Source: Candidatus Poribacteria bacterium (GTDB lineage: Bacteria > Poribacteria > WGA-4E > PCPOR2b). Taken from it: a stretch of 62,768 bases of DNA. A model generated the notes under the pieces. That model did not search any database. It was not told where the DNA came from and was given only the letters and a program-made list of their open reading frames with translations. Positions 8,313 to 18,438 of the stretch are shown here, piece by piece. Location of the stretch: NCBI GenBank assembly GCA_022822005.1, contig JAJECO010000068.1, forward strand, positions 1 to 62,768, read 5' to 3'. Position 1 is the first letter of the stretch. The number at the start of each line of letters is the position of its first letter. The position numbers were made by a program, and so were the translations under genes.

Positions 8313-11300
8313 TCAGAGATCCTCCGGACCATAAGATTCTGTGAAGGTCGTCCAGATTCCGGTGTGCTTATCCAAACGACTCAGACCACGATAGGTGCCG
8401 AACCACACGTAAGTATCTCCTATCGCAATGGAGAGGATTCCATTGTGCGCCAATCCATCGTCTCGGGTGTACGTTATCCAAGTGTCCTCTGACGGGTCGA
8501 ATCGACTCACCCCAGCATTATACGTGCCGATCCACACCTCGGTGCCATCAACGCCAACTGAGGTGACCTTGTTGCTGGCGAGTCCTTCCTGCGTCGTATA
8601 AGCAGTCCAGGTCTCCATGTCTTCATTATAGACCGTCACACCGCGATCCGTTCCAAACCAGACACGCTCGCCATCTATAGCGATACAACTAATTTCATCG
8701 CTGGACAAACCGTTTTCTGTTGTAATGGTCTTCCAAGTATCCTTACCGATGTTATATTGACTCACGCCGCGTCGCGTACCAACCCATACATTACTCTTGC
8801 TGCTGGCGATGCACCAGATCTCATCGGTGACCAACGATTCTGCGAATTCTTTGGAAACAGATGCCGGTTGGATTTCCGTGCCGGAAGTGTAGGCGATCCA
8901 AGCGTTCAGATCGTCCGCGGTTCGGGGATACTTGCCAATCCCAGAGTTGGTGCCAACCCAGATATTATTGCCATCGTTGCTGACGGACGTTACATTATTG
9001 GCGGGCAGCCCATGCTCGGTTTTATATTGATCCCAGCGCAGGGCGAGTTTATCAAACCGGTTCGCTCCATCTCGCGTCCCGACCCAGACATACTGGTCAT
9101 CAACCACAATAGAACTCACCGAATTATCCGACAGTGTATCTTTCCGTTTGGGACGCCATCGGTGCCAATGGCCGCCGTGGGTGGCTATCTCCTCAGAACC
9201 ACCCTCTTGCTGATACTGCTTCCAGCTTCCCAATTCCTTATCATAACGAGACAAACCGTTATCTGTCCCTACCCAGACAAAACGCTCATCCGTGTCAACC
9301 GTCCGGATGGTACGTCCTGAAAGGGTTGGCACTGCTGTGAAGGGAGTCCAAGATTCCCTTTGCTTGTCATAACGCGCAAGCCCACGCAGCGTCCCCACCC
9401 ATACATATTTATCATCAACGGCAAGTCCATACTCATCTACATGGTTATGCAGCATCCCTTTTAGATCTTTGAAAACTGTCCAGGTGCCGGATGCGAAGTG
9501 AAATCGCCTAAGTCCATTGTTGGGAACGGCCAACCAAAGATAGTCATCGTCTGTAGCCAACTCAAGGGTGCCGCGCCCCGACTTAATTGTTGTCCATTCC
9601 CTGGTGCGCCTATCATATCGGGTGACCCCAGCCTTATTCCAAGGTCTGTAGAGTATCCAGACATCGTCCTTTGTTGCAATGATGCGTCTGATGGTATCTG
9701 CAGCCAGCACATCACTGGTTGAAAATGTGTCCCATTTCTGGGTTTTCTTATCGTATCGTGACAACGGACGGTTGCTGTCTCTGTCCCACTCTGAGCGCGC
9801 CACCCAGATGAATTCCTCATCTGCGGTAATCCACTCAGCCCCTCTACCGGCAAGTCCATCCCTCGGTGTGAAATCACGCCATTCACCTGTAAATTCATTA
9901 TAGCGATGCAGTCCACGACCTGACCCAAACCAGACTTCCGGCCCATCAACTGCGAGCGCGTTTAATCGCTCGATCTGCATCTCCTTTCCGGACGCAATGA
10001 TATTCCACTTGCCAGTTTTCTTACTATAATGGCTCAATTCGACACCGATCATTGGAATGACCCAGACGCTGTGTTCGCTCACAGCAATGCGGTCTATATC
10101 GTTCGTGGAGAGGCCGTCTTCTAAGGTAAAATGTTCCCAAGTATCCGCTATTTTATCGTACCGAAGAACCCCATAGTCCGTAGTGAACCAAACCGCATCG
10201 GTATCCACATAGGTCCAACGAATCGTAGTCATCGACTTTTTCTGAGTAGACCGCAGGATATCCAATCGGGTAAATCGTTGCCAGGTTGCTGTGGGGCGAT
10301 GAAACCGTAAAATTGCACCGTTCGGCGAAGAAGCCCAGTTATTGAACCAGATGTAGTCCCCATCGAATGTGACATGTGAAACCTTCGTTTCAAGGCACGG
10401 TTCACGGACCGGACGTGATTGATGAAGTACTTTCCTTCCATCTGGGAGGCTATATTCGACAAGCCCAACCGAGGTGGCTAACCAAAGCGTCCCACTTTCA
10501 TCAGAAAGGATGTGCCGCACGTTATAGGACAGATCCGGGATAAAACTCCAAACATCAGAAGCAATGGCATAGCTTCCCATCCCCTGGGGTGTACCTATCC
10601 AGAGCAGACCATCTCGGAACTCGAGTGCGGTAACATTCTGAACAGGCAGTTGTTGGTTAAACGGCAACGGTATCCAGTGCCCTTGGGTAGCGTCATAGCG
10701 TACGACTCCTCCGCGTGTTCCCGCCCACAAGGTGTCCTCGCTGGACAGTAACACATTCACGTAATTCGCAGGGAGTCCCTCGGAAACGTGATATATCTTC
10801 TTATCCGCGATCGAATATCGCCAAACCCCCTCCGCTCCACCGAACCAGACCATTTCATCAAAAACCAGCACGGAGGACACGATTCCGTTCGCGTGAGGTT
10901 TCGGCATGGCAAGCTGCGTCCACTCTTGAGTAGCCGTGTTATACATGGCAGGCCCCAAACTTGTACCGAGCCAGAGGATGTCCGCTGTAGCAGCGAGTGC
11001 TGTAACAAAAGCTTCGCCTTGCGACTGTGATTGCGGTGGAACATGAAATGCCCAATCACCGCCCGACGATGAGCGCGTACCAAGCCCTCTATCCGTACCT
11101 ATCCAAAGCCGCCCGTCAGTCACCTCAGCAGTAGAAATCTCGATCACTTCGCTTTGCTCCGCCCCAGACGTGTGATCGGCAACATCTACCGCCGTAACAT
11201 AGGGTGAGGGAAGTCCGTCCTCCTTTGCGATAGTCTCCCAGCTGCGAGTCGCCGGGCTGTAGATCGAAATTCCTGATGCAGTCGCCATCCAAAGGTTACC

Positions 11301-12461
11301 CTCTGCATCGCGCGCTATATCCCGGACATCGTTATCAGCAAGAAAATCAGCCTGTTTGTAGAGGGTCCACTCGCCAGTCACTTTATCGAAGCGGCTCACC
11401 CCATCCTCTTTGCTCGCGAACCAGACATCATCTCCTTGTGTCGCAATCCAACTGACATGATTGCTTGCTAGACCATCCGCTTTGGTGTAGTGCACCCACG
11501 TGTTGACCGGCTTGATGAAACGATGTACGCCAGCATTAGCAGTACCAAACCATACTTGGAATCCGTCCGCACGGATGCAAGAGATCATATTGCTTTTGAG
11601 CAGATCGGTCTTCGTAAACGTCTTTATGAACGCTTGGTCAACTTGATTGTATTGACTGACGCCTTCGTCCTGCGTGCCGAACCAAACGCTATTCTCGTCT
11701 ACCGCGATAGTAGCGATCTCATTATCTATCAAGCCGTCGGATTTTTTATAATTGTTCCAGGAATCGGTGTCTCTATGGTATCGGCTCACCCCACCTTTGC
11801 TAAACCGCGGGTCGTCCTCCCATCCGTGGGGATCTGGGTTTATCTCTCTATCCGTGCCGACCCACACGTACTCTGGCTCGACTGCAATGGTCGTAATCAC
11901 CTTGCTGACCAGCCCATCCTTACGGGTACGGACTGCCCAACTGTCAATAGTTTTGTCATAACGGTTTAATCCGTTAGATGTGCCGAACCAAACGTAGTTT
12001 CCGTCTACTGCAATGGAAGAGACCTGATCACTTGCTAACCCATCAATAGTGCGGTAGGTGGAAAAGGTATTTGTCTCCGCGTCGTAGCGGCTCACCCCCT
12101 CCTCTGTAGCGAACCACACCCATGCCCCATCAATCGCAACGGCGTTCACTGCATCGTTCGATAGTCCGTCTTCCATCGTGTAGTGGAACCATTTATCTTG
12201 GTCACGATCCCAGCGCGAAACGCCAGCCTGCGTTCCAAACCACACATTGTGCAGGTCGGCAGCAATACAGTTGACTTCATTACTTACGAGTCGTCGTTCC
12301 ACCCGCCACGCCTTTTCGGCCTGCGAGCCTGCATCGAAATCGCCCAACGGTAGATTGGGATCATCGGGGACGAATGTTGTGCACCCCGGCATTATACCAA
12401 GTAGTAGCAACACCAGATGACGCGCAAAAATTTTTAACTTGTGCGGAGCTGCTTGCTTCAT
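8313..12461 (-). CDS. Giant two-component-regulator-propeller (Reg_prop) lipoprotein, 1382 aa
   Basis: An N-terminal hydrophobic segment ends in a lipobox-like IMPGC with Cys27, implying export and lipidation; Pro at -2 is unusual. Nearly all the rest consists of about 30 repeats of roughly 40-45 residues with the pattern V-W-F-G-T, G-V-S-R-Y-D, W, DGL, N-x-V-x-x-I-A. This is the Reg_prop repeat that forms seven-bladed propellers in Bacteroidetes hybrid two-component sensors. Four or so complete propellers would fit. Unlike those sensors, there is no Y_Y_Y domain, kinase or DNA-binding domain, so it is a free-standing surface or periplasmic propeller array. It diverges from the TonB receptor gene across a 421-bp gap, suggesting a role in ligand binding at the cell surface. 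Confidence 0.85.
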   Translation of the reverse strand: MKQAAPHKLKIFARHLVLLLLGIMPGCTTFVPDDPNLPLGDFDAGSQAEKAWRVERRLVSNEVNCIAADLHNVWFGTQAGVSRWDRDQDKWFHYTMEDGLSNDAVNAVAIDGAWVWFATEEGVSRYDAETNTFSTYRTIDGLASDQVSSIAVDGNYVWFGTSNGLNRYDKTIDSWAVRTRKDGLVSKVITTIAVEPEYVWVGTDREINPDPHGWEDDPRFSKGGVSRYHRDTDSWNNYKKSDGLIDNEIATIAVDENSVWFGTQDEGVSQYNQVDQAFIKTFTKTDLLKSNMISCIRADGFQVWFGTANAGVHRFIKPVNTWVHYTKADGLASNHVSWIATQGDDVWFASKEDGVSRFDKVTGEWTLYKQADFLADNDVRDIARDAEGNLWMATASGISIYSPATRSWETIAKEDGLPSPYVTAVDVADHTSGAEQSEVIEISTAEVTDGRLWIGTDRGLGTRSSSGGDWAFHVPPQSQSQGEAFVTALAATADILWLGTSLGPAMYNTATQEWTQLAMPKPHANGIVSSVLVFDEMVWFGGAEGVWRYSIADKKIYHVSEGLPANYVNVLLSSEDTLWAGTRGGVVRYDATQGHWIPLPFNQQLPVQNVTALEFRDGLLWIGTPQGMGSYAIASDVWSFIPDLSYNVRHILSDESGTLWLATSVGLVEYSLPDGRKVLHQSRPVREPCLETKVSHVTFDGDYIWFNNWASSPNGAILRFHRPTATWQRFTRLDILRSTQKKSMTTIRWTYVDTDAVWFTTDYGVLRYDKIADTWEHFTLEDGLSTNDIDRIAVSEHSVWVIPMIGVELSHYSKKTGKWNIIASGKEMQIERLNALAVDGPEVWFGSGRGLHRYNEFTGEWRDFTPRDGLAGRGAEWITADEEFIWVARSEWDRDSNRPLSRYDKKTQKWDTFSTSDVLAADTIRRIIATKDDVWILYRPWNKAGVTRYDRRTREWTTIKSGRGTLELATDDDYLWLAVPNNGLRRFHFASGTWTVFKDLKGMLHNHVDEYGLAVDDKYVWVGTLRGLARYDKQRESWTPFTAVPTLSGRTIRTVDTDERFVWVGTDNGLSRYDKELGSWKQYQQEGGSEEIATHGGHWHRWRPKRKDTLSDNSVSSIVVDDQYVWVGTRDGANRFDKLALRWDQYKTEHGLPANNVTSVSNDGNNIWVGTNSGIGKYPRTADDLNAWIAYTSGTEIQPASVSKEFAESLVTDEIWCIASSKSNVWVGTRRGVSQYNIGKDTWKTITTENGLSSDEISCIAIDGERVWFGTDRGVTVYNEDMETWTAYTTQEGLASNKVTSVGVDGTEVWIGTYNAGVSRFDPSEDTWITYTRDDGLAHNGILSIAIGDTYVWFGTYRGLSRLDKHTGIWTTFTESYGPEDL

Positions 12462-12882
12462 TATGTGGACCGCCTTTTTTGCTTATAGTAATTCTGTAAT
12501 TATTGTGCCATTGGGTCTGAGAGTATGTCAACTTAATTTGCTACTATCACTCACACATGAATGAACCTATTAACTTTTGGACTAATGGATAGAGCGTATC
12601 TCGCCTCGCAGAAGCGGAATCACGGATAGTGGTTTAGGCTATTATAACCTATTTCACCTTTTCTTTCCATACGCCGCGACTGTCCAGAACAGAAACACAG
12701 CTGTCCAGAAATTGAACAACGCCAAGTCACATCTCGGACAAGACCGGTCAGGAATCCGCGTATAGACACAGATTTTGGTTCGAATTTTTTTGGCATAGAT
12801 TTTGCCTTTAGTCGAACATGGCATCAGCAATTCAATCATCCATCAATAATCATGTGAGAAACCTCATGAGAAAGGATACACT
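12462..12882. other. Divergent intergenic region between propeller lipoprotein and TonB receptor
   Basis: This 421-bp region must contain the promoters of both divergent genes. It is AT-rich near both ends. No open frame with a recognisable product is present. Short matches to cobalamin-riboswitch boxes occur at 12674-12683 and 12747-12759, but the conserved core between and before them is missing, so no riboswitch is called. AGAAAGGAT precedes the TonB receptor start. Confidence 0.5.
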
Positions 12883-15195
12883 ATGAAACCTATACAGCAG
12901 CAACTATTGATGGGTTTGATCGTTTTTTTTCTTAGCATCAACCTCGGTCACTCCCAAGGCGATGAACTGGAAGCTCCTCCGGTTGAACTTGAAGAAGTCA
13001 CTGTCATAACCCGCGTCGAAAAAGACACCTTCCGAACACCGAACGCAGTTTCAGTCATTGACCGGGCACAGATTGAGCGTATGAATGCCCCCACGACGCC
13101 CCGCATTCTGAGCGAAACTGTGGGTGTTTGGGCACAGCAAACGACGGTTGGTCAAGGTTCGCCCCTTCTGCGTGGACTTACCGGTTATCAAGCGTTCCTT
13201 GCAATTGACGGTGTTCGACTCAACAACTCTACTTTCCGCTCCGGCCCGAATCAATATCTGGTAACAACCAGTCCCGATAGTCTTGACCGGATTGAAGTCT
13301 TGCGTGGTGCCGGTTCGATGCTGTACGGCAGCGGCGCGATGGGTGGGGTTATCAGCATGTTCACCAAAGACACCATTCTCGAGGACGCGACAGAAGATTG
13401 GACCATTCAGTCTCGTGCCTTCACCCGATTCGCTTCCGGTAGTTCAGAGCGGCTTGGGCGGCTTGAGGTAGTCGGTAGCCAAAAGCAGCTCGGTTTTTCG
13501 GTCGGAGCCTCGGCACGATGGTTCGGAAATATCAATCCGGGCAGCGGCTACGACCTGCACCACAAGAACCGCAAGTTTGAAATCGTCACTGAGAAACCAG
13601 AGGGTGTGCAGGTGTTTGAAGGTCCGCCCAAAGATGTACCTGACCAATGGCTGATAGACTCTGAGACACCGCTCGGCTGGAATGCTTACGACGGTGATGC
13701 CAAACTTTCTTACAAACTTACAGACACGAGCACAGTGAACCTCGCCTACCAACTCTGGCGGCAACCTCAGACTCCGCGTTACGACAAGATCGCACCGCGT
13801 GAATTTGACGAATTTTTCTTTGAACCGCAAGATCGAGATTTGCTGTACGCCACATACGTCTCCAAGCCGGAAACCCTGCTGATCGACCAAATTCTACTCA
13901 CTACGTCGTATCATCGTCAGAAAGAAGGGCGGAACGAACTTAAGCGCGATGCAACAGAACGTCGAGAGCGATTCGATACTGTTAACACATTGGGAATCAG
14001 CGCGCAGGGTACCAACTCATCACTGCCGAGGCAGCGTGTCATCGCAGGTGGTGAATTCTACCTCGACACCCTCACAAGCCAAACGATTAAAACTGACGTC
14101 ATAACCGGCAAAGAAGACATAGACGACACAAAAGGAAGGTTTATTGATGGTTCGCAGTTCTGGGACGCCAATCTTTACGTCCAAGACGAAATTGAACTGC
14201 ATAACCGCCTTGAGTTGACGCTTGGCGGACGCTATACACTCTACAACACACACGCAGATCTCTCCGTACGCGACACCCAATTTGAGGAATTTAACCAATC
14301 TGGCAACGCATTGACGGGCAGTGCGGGTGTGGTCGCAGGTATTACCGACGCGTTGAACGCGGTCGCGAATTTCTCCACATCGTTCCGTGCACCGTCGTTG
14401 AATGACACAACGGCCGTCGAGGTTACCAATGAAGGAATCGATTCTCCTTCGCCCGACCTCAAATCGGAGAGAGGATGGACGGCGGAAGGAGGAATTAAAG
14501 CGCGTTACTCATGGCTTATCGGTTCATTGACCCTTTTTCATGGTCGTGTCAGCGATTTAGTGACCCGTGTTCCGGTAGAAGATGCTTACGCCGGACAGCC
14601 GCTTCCAAACCTGATAAAGGAGATCCAGCAGAACAATCCGGGCATTGATGTCTATGTATTTGACAACGTGGATGAGGTGCAGATCCAGGGCGTAGAGTTT
14701 GCCGGACTGGTACCAATTCAGAATGGTGTATCACTTTACGGCAATGCGACATTCACGCGTGGGAAAGTACTGGTCATTAACGGTGCAGCGCCCGATCCGG
14801 ATAAGCCGTGGGAAGAGCGGATTCGTCGTGAACCACCGCTTAACGGTATGGTCGGTATCCGCTGGCAACCGCCTGCTCAACGATTCTGGGCGGAATTCTT
14901 CGTCCGCAGTGCAACCGAACAGAGACGTTTGAATCGAAGCGACATTCGGGACCCACGGATTCCGGGAACCACCCGCGACACCGGTGAAGTGAAGTTTGAT
15001 GCGAACGGTGCAGCGATTGGACAAGGTTCACCGGGTTGGATGACGCTGAACCTACGCGGCGGGATACAGGTGACTCAATACAATCGGCTTACCCTCGCGC
15101 TTGAGAATTTGCTTGATAAACGGTATCGCGAACACGGGTCCGGCATCAACGCACCGGGATTCAATGTAGTTGTCAGCCTTGATAACCGATTTTAA
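12883..15195 (+). CDS. TonB-dependent outer-membrane receptor, 770 aa
   Basis: A Sec signal peptide (about residues 1-25) is followed by a TonB-box-like EEVTVITR at 37-44. The plug domain (about 48-165) contains VSVIDRAQIE, SPLLRGLTGYQ and DRIEVLRGAGSMLYGSGAMGGVI, textbook plug motifs. The remainder is a 22-strand-type barrel ending in VVVSLDNRF, with the C-terminal aromatic used for outer-membrane insertion. The architecture is that of CirA/BtuB/heme-type receptors for siderophores, cobalamin or saccharides. The ligand is not evident. AGAAAGGAT upstream supports the ATG. It is followed after 120 bp by a second receptor, forming a locus with the divergent propeller lipoprotein. Confidence 0.92.
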   Translation: MKPIQQQLLMGLIVFFLSINLGHSQGDELEAPPVELEEVTVITRVEKDTFRTPNAVSVIDRAQIERMNAPTTPRILSETVGVWAQQTTVGQGSPLLRGLTGYQAFLAIDGVRLNNSTFRSGPNQYLVTTSPDSLDRIEVLRGAGSMLYGSGAMGGVISMFTKDTILEDATEDWTIQSRAFTRFASGSSERLGRLEVVGSQKQLGFSVGASARWFGNINPGSGYDLHHKNRKFEIVTEKPEGVQVFEGPPKDVPDQWLIDSETPLGWNAYDGDAKLSYKLTDTSTVNLAYQLWRQPQTPRYDKIAPREFDEFFFEPQDRDLLYATYVSKPETLLIDQILLTTSYHRQKEGRNELKRDATERRERFDTVNTLGISAQGTNSSLPRQRVIAGGEFYLDTLTSQTIKTDVITGKEDIDDTKGRFIDGSQFWDANLYVQDEIELHNRLELTLGGRYTLYNTHADLSVRDTQFEEFNQSGNALTGSAGVVAGITDALNAVANFSTSFRAPSLNDTTAVEVTNEGIDSPSPDLKSERGWTAEGGIKARYSWLIGSLTLFHGRVSDLVTRVPVEDAYAGQPLPNLIKEIQQNNPGIDVYVFDNVDEVQIQGVEFAGLVPIQNGVSLYGNATFTRGKVLVINGAAPDPDKPWEERIRREPPLNGMVGIRWQPPAQRFWAEFFVRSATEQRRLNRSDIRDPRIPGTTRDTGEVKFDANGAAIGQGSPGWMTLNLRGGIQVTQYNRLTLALENLLDKRYREHGSGINAPGFNVVVSLDNRF

Positions 15196-15315
15196 TCGTT
15201 AGCAGATCCATTGAGATGCTGGTAAAGTATTCCTGCCGACGATGGCTATCCCTCGCGTGTTCACCTACGATGTGCTATAATCGAAGACACATTACATATT
15301 GTGAGGAGCAAACCG

Positions 15316-17331
15316 ATGCGCCAATTCGCCTACGCCATCTTCCTACATCTTCTATTCTTTGGACTCGCAAGTTGCCTTGACGTTTCAGCACAAGATGAAA
15401 CAGAACCCGTTCAGCTCGATGAGATTGTGGTAACGCCGGGTCGGTTCGCGATTGATGACGGGACCCCCTCACGGCTGTCACTCTCGAAGCAACGAATTGA
15501 GCAGTTTCCGTTGGTTGATAACGATGTGATGCGGGCTGCCCATATTTTCCCCGGTGTCGTTGCAAGTGACTACAGTGCACGATTCAGTGTGCGTGGGAGC
15601 GAAAAGGATGACATCTTGGTGAGATTAGACGGAATGGAACTCTTCAATCCGTACCATCTACAGGACTTTGGCGGTGCTGTTTCGCTGGTGGGGCTTGATT
15701 TGATTCAGCGCGTTGAACTGCTGATGGGGGGCTTTCCAGCAGCGTATGGGGATAAAATGGCCGGTGTGTTTGACATCACCACGAAAGAGGAAGATATTGA
15801 GAAAGTTGCTGCCAATTTCGGCCTTGACCTCATCAATACCACCGCGCTGGTAGAGGGACCGCTGTCAGAAAAAGGATCATGGCGCCTGTCTGCACGGCGA
15901 GGTTACGTTGACCTAATCCTTGCGCTGATGGATCTCGACGAGGACTACAAACCACAATACGCGGATGTCTATGGCAAACTGACTTACGAGCCGACACAGT
16001 CGGATACACTCACGCTGAATGGACTTTATGGGTGGGATAAGAACCGGATTCGGCAAGGGGACGCTGACAACAACTTAGATTCACAGTATGACAATTTGAC
16101 CGTGTGGACGCGGTGGCGGCATCGCTTCGGTAGGGAAAAGTGGTCCGATGTATTCGTATTCGGCGGAAACGGAACCCAAGATCGGCGGACAGGAGCGGCC
16201 GATTTCGACGTCCGCTCGTTCGAGTTCTTTGGCGCCAAAACAGAATTCACAGCTGGTTTTTTAGATCGACATCTGTTTCGCAGCGGAGTCGAATGGCGTT
16301 GGCTGACAGCCGAATACGACTACGATGTCGGAGAGCGCCAACCGGGAATAGAGCAGTACAAACGCATCCTTGCAGACTTTGAAGGTAACGGCAGCGAAAT
16401 CAAGGTTTTTCTTCAGGACGAGTGGCAGCTGCATCCGAAATTCGCGCTGAACGTGGGCGGACGGTACGTATTTCAGGACTATCGTGCCACAGGTGTTCAA
16501 AGCTATGAGATTGGACCTCGGGTTGCACTTGCCGTGCGACCAACCGAGAAACTGGTGCTGCGTGGTGCGTGGGGTATCTATCACCAACCTATCTCTATGA
16601 TGAATATTCCTGTGGAAGACGACGTTCAGACAGTCGAGCGGGCTGAGCAGGCGATTCATTACATTTTGGCCGGTGAGTACCAGCCGAATGCTACTTTCTT
16701 GTTCCGTGTGGAGGCGTATTACAAAACATTGGACAATCTTTCAGGGCGACTCAGGGAGTTCGGACGACAGACCCAAATTTTTCTACCCCCGGAATCCGGG
16801 ACCACGCAAGGGGTGGATGTTTTCGTGACACATGCGGTTTCAGATCGGCTGACATGGGGAGTCGGCTATGCCTACGCTGTAGCGGAAGAAAGCACCGGTG
16901 ATGAGACATTTTTTCGACAGTCGGATCGGCGGCATTCTCTCGCTGTCAGTAGCAGCCATCAACTTTCACGAGGGTGGCATCTCTACCTGACATGGCGTTT
17001 CCACAGCGGCGAACCGAGAACGCCGTTGGCACATGTACTGGTTTCGCAGCCCAGCGGTGCCACCGCTTGTGACCGACAATTTGGGGACACGCATTCTGAG
17101 CGTCTACCAGCTTACCATAGCCTAGATTTTCGGTTTACGAAACGCAGTCCATACAGCCGGTGGGAGCTCACATGGTATTTCCAAATCTTGAATCTATACA
17201 ATCGCTCTAATCTTGATCAATACGCATTCAGTGAGACACGAGACGAAGAAACGGGTATGCTGCTCTGTGAAATTGATGAAGAGCCGCTTCTGCCGATTCT
17301 GCCGACATTGGGTGTTTCGGTCGCATTCTAA
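15316..17331 (+). CDS. TonB-dependent receptor, second copy, 671 aa
   Basis: The ATG at 15316 is preferred to an in-frame GTG at 15301 because GAGGAG sits about 8 bases upstream of it. A signal peptide containing FLHLLFFGLASCLDVSAQ precedes a TonB-box-like LDEIVVTPGR. The plug includes FSVRGSEKDDILVRLDGMEL and the RVELLMGGFPAAYGDKMAGV strand. The barrel ends in LGVSVAF with terminal Phe. The sequence differs clearly from the adjacent receptor, so the pair is not a recent duplication. The short linker and lack of a carboxypeptidase-like domain argue against a SusC-type protein. Ligand unknown; shared location suggests coordinated use with the neighbouring receptor. Confidence 0.9.
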   Translation: MRQFAYAIFLHLLFFGLASCLDVSAQDETEPVQLDEIVVTPGRFAIDDGTPSRLSLSKQRIEQFPLVDNDVMRAAHIFPGVVASDYSARFSVRGSEKDDILVRLDGMELFNPYHLQDFGGAVSLVGLDLIQRVELLMGGFPAAYGDKMAGVFDITTKEEDIEKVAANFGLDLINTTALVEGPLSEKGSWRLSARRGYVDLILALMDLDEDYKPQYADVYGKLTYEPTQSDTLTLNGLYGWDKNRIRQGDADNNLDSQYDNLTVWTRWRHRFGREKWSDVFVFGGNGTQDRRTGAADFDVRSFEFFGAKTEFTAGFLDRHLFRSGVEWRWLTAEYDYDVGERQPGIEQYKRILADFEGNGSEIKVFLQDEWQLHPKFALNVGGRYVFQDYRATGVQSYEIGPRVALAVRPTEKLVLRGAWGIYHQPISMMNIPVEDDVQTVERAEQAIHYILAGEYQPNATFLFRVEAYYKTLDNLSGRLREFGRQTQIFLPPESGTTQGVDVFVTHAVSDRLTWGVGYAYAVAEESTGDETFFRQSDRRHSLAVSSSHQLSRGWHLYLTWRFHSGEPRTPLAHVLVSQPSGATACDRQFGDTHSERLPAYHSLDFRFTKRSPYSRWELTWYFQILNLYNRSNLDQYAFSETRDEETGMLLCEIDEEPLLPILPTLGVSVAF

Positions 17332-17440
17332 AAAAGTAGTGATCTGCGCGGATTGACCAATTCACACAATCGGTGAGAAATTTAACCCCAAATGAAGAAA
17401 TATTTTGAAGGTAAGAGGTTCTATTAGGAAAGAGCTGTCT

Positions 17441-18406
17441 ATGAGACGAAGATTGGTCTGGACATCCTTGCTGCTGGGAAGTGGTCTGATTGCAATAAAT
17501 GCTTGGAGTAGTAAGACAATTTCCTTCGCTGCTGATTTGACTGGAAATTTTGATATCTACATCATGGATATCAATCGGAAGAATCCGGTCAACTTAACTA
17601 ATCATCCGGCGGATGATTCCTCCCCAACATGGGCACCAGATGGCAGCGCTTTTGCGTATGTTTCACGCAGGGACGGGAACCCAGAGATTTACGTGATGGA
17701 GATGAAGAACAAGGAATCTCGGCGATTGACTAACAATCAGGCGACTGACATTGATCCGGCCTGGTCGCCTGATGGACGGTGGCTTGCATTTGCTTCCAAT
17801 CAACACAGGGAACATGCAGCGGATACTGACATCTACATAATGAACCCAAACGGTAAGAAAGCCCAGCAGCTTACGAACAAGGGTGGACACAACTCAACAC
17901 CCGCTTGGTCGCCGGACGGGGAGTGGATTGCGTTTCGTTCCACACTCGATGGTATCGGCGCTATCCATCTGATGAACGCAGATGGCAAAAAACAGCGCGC
18001 CGTCACACAGGTATCTGCAACTGACCCTACTTGGTCGGCTGATGGCAAAGAGATCTACTTTTCTACCGATATGCTCAATGACGTAAGGGTGCCTACCCTG
18101 TTTGCTATAGATGTCAACGGCGAAAATGTCAGGAGGTTGGCGAATGCCCCGCAAACCTGCGAAGAACCTGTTGAGTCGCCTGATGGGCAATGGATAGCCT
18201 ACGTATCAACTCAGGGGAACAACAAAGACATTCATCTGATCCGTGTGGCGGATGGGGAGACTCAGCAATTGACCCAAAATCCGGGGCAAGAGTTTTCTCC
18301 GACATGGGTGCCATTAGGGTTACCCGTTTCGTCAAGCAACCGCACACGAGCAACGCTCTGGGGAACTTTGAAGCAAACAACTGTAGCCGGTGTAATTTAC
18401 CGTTGA
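17441..18406 (+). CDS. TolB-like WD40/PD40 beta-propeller protein, 321 aa
   Basis: A short N-terminal hydrophobic segment (LVWTSLLLGSGLIAINAW) suggests export or membrane anchoring. Six PD40 blades follow, each with the pattern D-I-Y-x-M, R-x-L-T, P-x-W-S-P-D-G-x-x-[IL]-A-[FY]-x-S. They are visible from about residue 35 to 290, for example PAWSPDGRWLAFAS and PAWSPDGEWIAFRS. This matches the propeller of TolB without TolB's N-terminal domain. A Ser/Thr-rich tail ends in TLWGTLK. The ATG at 17441 is chosen over a TTG at 17405 because AGGAAAGAG lies upstream. It follows the second TonB receptor and may bind periplasmic proteins or ligands. Confidence 0.82.
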   Translation: MRRRLVWTSLLLGSGLIAINAWSSKTISFAADLTGNFDIYIMDINRKNPVNLTNHPADDSSPTWAPDGSAFAYVSRRDGNPEIYVMEMKNKESRRLTNNQATDIDPAWSPDGRWLAFASNQHREHAADTDIYIMNPNGKKAQQLTNKGGHNSTPAWSPDGEWIAFRSTLDGIGAIHLMNADGKKQRAVTQVSATDPTWSADGKEIYFSTDMLNDVRVPTLFAIDVNGENVRRLANAPQTCEEPVESPDGQWIAYVSTQGNNKDIHLIRVADGETQQLTQNPGQEFSPTWVPLGLPVSSSNRTRATLWGTLKQTTVAGVIYR

Positions 18407-18438
18407 GAATTCGTCGTTTGGGAATTGACCACGCGTTG

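Noticed and set aside
12674-12759. Cobalamin-riboswitch-like boxes before the TonB receptor
   Set aside because: CCGCGACTGT and GTCAGGAATCCGC resemble two conserved boxes, but the GGGAA, GGTG and GGGAAGG core elements are absent. A covariance-model scan (RF00174) would decide.
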